A DNA stretch of 64,000 nucleotides. Origin: Streptomyces sp. NBC_00289. Its GTDB lineage: Bacteria; Actinomycetota; Actinomycetes; Streptomycetales; Streptomycetaceae. The notes under the pieces were generated by a model that saw only the letters and a list, made by a program, of their open reading frames with translations, did no database searches and had not been told where the DNA came from. The translations under genes were made by a program, and so were the position numbers. How positions within the stretch are numbered: position 1 is the stretch's first letter; the number at the start of each line of letters is the position of its first letter. Shown piece after piece: positions 60,251 through 64,000 of this stretch. The stretch is taken from positions 62,001 to 126,000 of the forward strand of contig NZ_CP108047.1 of assembly GCF_041435115.1 (NCBI RefSeq), given 5' to 3'.

Positions 60251-62067
60251 GACCCTGATGGTTAATTCGGGGTCAAGCCGCGAGGGCGAGTTCGAGGCGG
60301 GCGAGGTGGCTGGTCCTGGTCCGGTCCATGGGGTGGCCGTTCCACCAGGCGTGGAGTCGGATGAGGTTGAGAGCGACGGCCGAGTAGACGTGCTCGAGGT
60401 GCGTCCGGGCCAGGCCGCGGTAGCGGGCACGGCGGGTGCCGGTGACCGCGACGGCCTGGCGGATGGTGCCCTCGACGCCTGCTCGTCGTCGGTATTCGTG
60501 CTGCCAGTCACGGGTGGCCTGGGCGAGGCGGGCGGTGTGCTGGAGCTCGTGGAGTTGGCGGGGCAGGACGGTGAGCTGCCGGTATCCGGCCTTCGAGGTG
60601 GTGCACCGGCCCCGGGCCGGGCACGGCTGGCAGGTGGTCTTGGCGAACTTGATGACCACGGCGTCGGTGCCGCGCTGGGTGCAGGGGCTCCAGGACGAGC
60701 TGGTGCGGCCCTGCGGGCAGACGGCGTTCTGCTGTTCGAAGTCGATGGCGAACGCGGCCCGGTCGTAGCCGGCACCGGCTCTGGCCTGGGGCGAGCAGTC
60801 GCCCAACAGCGGGCTGATCAGCACGGTGCCGAAGTCCTTGAGCGAGGAGGCGACAAGCGCCGCGGAGGGATAGCCGGAGTCGACGTAGTGCTCGCCCGGA
60901 GCCAGTTTCCGGCCGGCCAGGGTCTGGTGGATCGGCTCGGTCATCGACGCGTCCGGCACGGTGGCATCGGTCGTGGCCACGTTCGTGACCAGGTTCGGGG
61001 CGCGGTTGTCGCCATCATCGTCGTCACAGGTCTCGGACAGGTGGATCTTGTATCCCAGCCAGAACAAGTCCTCGCCCTTGGCCGCCCAGCGGGCGTCGGT
61101 GTCGTACGGAGAGCCGAGACGGACTCTGGCCGGCGGGAGACCGTCCTCGTCCGCCGCCCGCCGCCGCACCTCCCGTCCTCTGGGGGTGTCGGTGACCTGG
61201 TAGTTCTGCACCAGTACGGTCCGCAAGACCTGCACCGCGGGCAGCTCGCGCAGCCATCCCGGCACGTCGGCGCGGTAGACCGCTTCCAGCAGTGTGACCG
61301 CATCCGTTCCGAACGCGACGGCCAGGTCGGCGCGCTTGGACGCGGTGACGGGCAGCCGCCAGGAATCGACCCGGGCCGCATAACGCCTGGACCATGGTTC
61401 GACGTCCACGACCGTGGCGAGCCAGCCCGGTGCCGCGGCCGCAAGCGCCTCCAGCACGGCCCGCACACTCTCACCGGCCAACTCCAGGCGGTTCATGTCC
61501 CGCACCGCGCTGATCACGTGAGTGGAGTCTGTCCGCTGCTTCCCGCCCGGCTTGACCAGGCCCTTCTCCTTCAACGCGGCCAGCAGCAGGTCCAAGGCCC
61601 GCTCCTCCAGGCCGTGCTCGACCACCCGGGTGCGGAACTCCGACAACACCGACGCGTCGAACCCCTCGTCCGCCAGGCCGAGCCCGAGCGCGTATTTCCA
61701 GGTGAGGTCCTTGCGGGCGGCATCGGCGGCCTGCCGGTCGGTGAGGTTCTCCGCCATCTGCAGCACCGTGACCAGCGCCAGCAGGCCCGGCGAGAGTGCC
61801 GGTCGGCCCCGTGCACCGAACGCACCGGAGAACTCCGTGTCCGGGAACACCTCGGGCAACTGGTCCCGGATCGCCACCGCGAGCGGCGGCTCCTTACGCG
61901 CGTATATCTTCCGCACCGCCGCAGCGATCTCCGGCGACGGTTCCGGCCACGACCGCGGCGACATCGACAAAACGAGCCCCTCCCCGGCCGGACCCTCCCG
62001 GCACAGGAGGAACCTGCCCACCCACTCCCACCAGCACCCTCAGCCGCACGAATTAACCATCAGGGTC
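60251..62067 (-). mobile_element. IS1182-family insertion sequence (copy B)
   Basis: 1817 bp with the same 19-bp ends as copy A (GACCCTGATGGTTAATTCG), flanked by a GTGCAG duplication. It is nested inside the IS1634-type transposase gene. Confidence 0.93.
60273..61964 (-). CDS. IS1182-family transposase (copy B)
   Basis: 563 residues, identical to the copy at 30790-32481 except Ile for Met in AAVRKIYARKEPP. It carries the same DDE blocks (QRTDSTHVISAVRD, HYVDSGYPSAAL, GVEGTIRQAVAV) and Cys cluster. The near identity of the two copies implies very recent transposition. Confidence 0.94.
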   Translation of the reverse strand: MSPRSWPEPSPEIAAAVRKIYARKEPPLAVAIRDQLPEVFPDTEFSGAFGARGRPALSPGLLALVTVLQMAENLTDRQAADAARKDLTWKYALGLGLADEGFDASVLSEFRTRVVEHGLEERALDLLLAALKEKGLVKPGGKQRTDSTHVISAVRDMNRLELAGESVRAVLEALAAAAPGWLATVVDVEPWSRRYAARVDSWRLPVTASKRADLAVAFGTDAVTLLEAVYRADVPGWLRELPAVQVLRTVLVQNYQVTDTPRGREVRRRAADEDGLPPARVRLGSPYDTDARWAAKGEDLFWLGYKIHLSETCDDDDGDNRAPNLVTNVATTDATVPDASMTEPIHQTLAGRKLAPGEHYVDSGYPSAALVASSLKDFGTVLISPLLGDCSPQARAGAGYDRAAFAIDFEQQNAVCPQGRTSSSWSPCTQRGTDAVVIKFAKTTCQPCPARGRCTTSKAGYRQLTVLPRQLHELQHTARLAQATRDWQHEYRRRAGVEGTIRQAVAVTGTRRARYRGLARTHLEHVYSAVALNLIRLHAWWNGHPMDRTRTSHLARLELALAA

Positions 62068-63531
62068 GTGCAGGAAGACCGGCGCCACGGCCAGGGGGCC
62101 CTTGAGTTCGCTGTAGCGGCGCTCGACCTGGGGCTGGCCCTTGTAAGCCAGGAACACCGCGGCGGCGTCGGCTTTCACGGGCTCCTGGTTGGTGACCAGG
62201 GCGTACCAGCCGTCGGCGTTGGCCTGCGTGTCGAGCACGTCCTGGTCGAAGTGCCAGATGAGGGCTGGCTTCCCGTCGGGGCCGTCGTTGATGTGGGTGC
62301 GCAGGCAGTCGGTGACGCGCCGCTTGGCGGCGATCACCCCGATCTTCGCGGAGACTTTGTCGCGGGTCGGGTAGTAGCGGCCGCCGGCCAGCCGCGCCAG
62401 CTTGTCCAGGTCTTCACGGGCCTTGGAAAGGCGCTTGTCGCGGGCCTTGGCCTGAGCGAGAGCGTTGCCGGCGCTGTAGACCAGGATGCGGCGCACGGTG
62501 ATCGGCGGGTCGCTTCTGCGCTTGCCGGTCAGGGTGTGGGTGTCTTCCAGGACCCGGTAGTCGGGGCGGTCCATAGTGGGGCGGTCGGCCACACGCAGCG
62601 GGATGTACTCGACTCGCTCCGCACTCTCGGGGTCGAGGGCGGCGAACACCGCCGTGTCGGTGGCCGAGGCCGCGAGCGGTGCGATGAACTCGACCTGCGC
62701 GCCGGACAGCGCGGTGAGGTTGTCGTAGGAGACCAGTTTGCTGTCCCCGATCATCAGGAAGCGCTTGACGGCGGCGGTCTTCTGGAACCGCGCTATCGCC
62801 GAGACCACTTGGGTGATCTCGCCGGTCTGGCCGGAGATTGCCGTGGCCAGCAGCGGGACCGCCCCGTCCGCGCTGACCCCCAGGCCGGCCTGGATCTGCT
62901 TGAGGTCCACCCGCCGGTCCTTCGGGTGCCCGTAGGCGACCTTGGGATAGTCCGGGTCCTGGTCGTCGGAGTCGAAGGCCCCTGTCAGCGACATCGAGGT
63001 CATATCCCAGTGCAAGGTGGCGGTGTCGATCCCGAACTCGCAGATCGCCCGGGCGGCGATCGATCCGGTGATCGCGTCCAGGCGCGGGGCGATCGCGTCC
63101 AGGGCGCGGCCGAGCCGGTCGTCGTTGAGCAGCCCGGGATCGAGCTCCATGACCTCCTTGACCGCCCAGGTCCGGGCCCAGTCCTCCACACGGACCAAAG
63201 GCCGGGGGCTGGTGAGCCGGTTGGCGACCAGGGCCTCGATTACCTCGCCGTGCGTGGCCAGCGCCAGATCGCGCACCGGACACAGCCCATCGACGGTCTG
63301 GGCCACCTGCAGTCGATGCAGAAACTCCGCGACTACGGGCAGAGCGCCCAGACGCTTGGTCACCACCTGGGTCACCACCGCGCGCATGCGCAGCGGGCCA
63401 CGCTCACGCCGGACAGCGACACGGCGGGCAGGAGGCGGAGTCATCAACATGCTCAGACAACACCGACACCCCGCCCACCGTCACGGCCCACCAGCGGATT
63501 CAACCGATACCGCTACGTGCGGAGGATGGGC

Positions 63532-63623
63532 CTAGCGACACGGGCATCACCGGCATCCCGCACGTCTATGCTGGTCAAGGGGTAAGCAGTGTCACTAGCG
63601 TCAGCTCATCTGTGGAACCCCGG
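63532..63623. repeat. array of CTAG-bounded modules (right part)
   Basis: It continues the 59.2 kb array on the far side of the IS1634-type element. CTAGCGACAC at 63532 and GTGTCACTAG at 63589-63598 enclose 47 bp, forming a third 67-bp unit. A type-a arm follows (ATCTGTGGAACCCCGG at 63608). The duplicated CTAG of the IS lies inside the first core. Confidence 0.65.
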
Positions 63624-63703
63624 ATCGACGGCGGGGCGACCAGTTCACTTCTCTGCTGGATCACCACATGCCGACTCAGGGCCGTGGCCGCATCATCGGG
63701 AAC

Positions 63704-64000
63704 ATGCGGATTCTCATGGTGGGCGCGGGTGGTGTGGGTACGGCGATCACGAAGATCGCTGCCCGTCGCCCCTTCTTCGAGCACATGGTCGTCGCCGACT
63801 ACGACCCGGCGCGATCAGAGGCGGCCGTAGCCGCCCTGGGGGCGGACGGGCGCCGGTTCCATCCGACAAGGGTCGATGCCTCGGACGTGGCGGCCGTGCG
63901 GGCGGCTCTGGCCGAGCACCGCTGCGAGGTCCTGCTCAACGCCACCGACCCCCGGTTTGTCATGCCGCTCTTCGAGGCCGCGCTCGCCGAGCGCGTCCAC
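63704..64000 (+). CDS. saccharopine dehydrogenase-like NAD(P)-binding protein, 3' end outside window
   Basis: The first 99 residues read MRILMVGAGGVGTAITKIAA (Rossmann GxGGVG), then EHMVVADYDPARSEAAVAAL (acidic end of beta2 for NAD(P) ribose), AVRAALAEHRCEVLLNATDP and FVMPLFEAALAERVH. This is the N-terminal domain of the saccharopine dehydrogenase/carboxynorspermidine synthase superfamily. The frame is open to the window edge. ATG 63704 has no strong ribosome binding site. Confidence 0.82.
   Translation, partial: MRILMVGAGGVGTAITKIAARRPFFEHMVVADYDPARSEAAVAALGADGRRFHPTRVDASDVAAVRAALAEHRCEVLLNATDPRFVMPLFEAALAERVH

Larger units (their letters stand above)
59951..63450 (-). pseudogene. IS1634-type transposase split by IS1182
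   Basis: The N-terminal ~460 residues lie at 62068-63450: LHWDMTSMSLTGAFDSDDQD (first Asp), VAYGHPKDRRVDLKQIQAGL, RFLMIGDSKLVSYDNLTALS (second Asp) and VERRYSELKGPLAVAPVFLH. The C-terminal ~100 residues lie at 59951-60250: NKRIAALLHVLMLALLVYSL then IERQVRRALERDG. Fusing them across the GTGCAG duplication gives a continuous ~560-residue IS1634-family enzyme, so the only damage seen is the IS1182 insertion. Confidence 0.88.
59898..63531 (-). mobile_element. IS1634-type insertion sequence (copy B), containing IS1182 copy B
   Basis: The ends read CCCATCCTCCGCACGT inward on both sides and are flanked by CTAG (59894-59897 and 63532-63535). Without the nested IS1182 (1817 bp plus a 6-bp duplication) the element is 1811 bp. 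The target CTAG is the core of one repeat in the 59.2-63.6 kb array. Confidence 0.82.

Noticed and set aside
1616..63531. Copies A and B of the IS1634-type element as a duplicated pair
   Set aside because: Their transposases differ throughout, end repeats are unrelated and target duplications differ (CCCGGG versus CTAG).

Overview
The window is high-GC actinomycete DNA, almost certainly Streptomyces. The evidence is strong GC bias at third codon positions, GTG starts, and several Streptomyces-restricted families (DUF6233, replication-relaxation proteins, RRQRL zinc-binding protein, three-helix-bundle dimerization protein, GAF-ANTAR protein, Lsr2-type C-terminal domain). A parAB locus with its own palindromic sites, an SSB, two replication-relaxation genes plus a relic, many small Cys-pair proteins and very dense insertion sequences point to a large (probably linear) plasmid or plasmid-derived accessory region rather than core chromosome. 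I saw no rRNA, tRNA or CRISPR array.

Layout. 0-5.5 kb: PIN-domain gene, then an IS30 relic split by an IS1634-family element, an IS3 element and a DNA ligase stump. 5.5-16 kb: plasmid-type cargo (small zinc-ribbon and DUF6233 proteins, two replication-relaxation proteins, a GAF-ANTAR regulator, a small zinc-finger gene with TGCGCA operator-like repeats) and a P-type cation ATPase coupled to a small helical protein. 16-20.4 kb: an IS21-type element (istA/istB) followed after 13 bp by a group II intron with its reverse transcriptase. 20.8-24.6 kb: a three-gene minus-strand operon (alpha-helical protein, SLOG-like nucleotide-sensor protein, Sel1-repeat protein) divergent from an unknown gene carrying an A7-tract frameshift. 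This is the best candidate here for an undescribed signalling or defence module. 24.6-36.3 kb: a graveyard of Tn3 and DDE transposase relics, an intact RsbW-like kinase and a paralogue hit by two ISs, and ISAzo13, IS1182, IS4 and IS1380 elements. 36.8-40.3 kb: parB/parA flanked by three near-identical 19-bp palindromes, then a decayed Pycsar-effector-like membrane gene and an RRQRL protein. 40.4-48.5 kb: a secreted triple-repeat protein, an IS110 relic, an acyltransferase, IS relics, a small membrane protein, an IS5 element and an ECF sigma/anti-sigma pair. 48.6-58.9 kb: IS256, two near-identical IS6 copies sharing an in-frame stop, a serine resolvase, a large unknown gene, SSB, a small HTH protein, a Tn3 relic and a tandem GNAT acetyltransferase. 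59.1-63.6 kb: a gene-free array of CTAG-bounded inverted-repeat modules, split by an IS1634-family element that itself contains the second IS1182 copy. The window ends inside a saccharopine-dehydrogenase-like gene.

Partition (ParAB plus palindromes), SSB and replication-relaxation proteins would serve maintenance of the replicon. The remaining cargo (ATPase, ECF sigma pair, GAF-ANTAR, RsbW-like kinase, SLOG operon) is regulatory or stress-related. Pseudogenes with one or two frameshifts are common, so single-base calls in those genes should be checked against reads.
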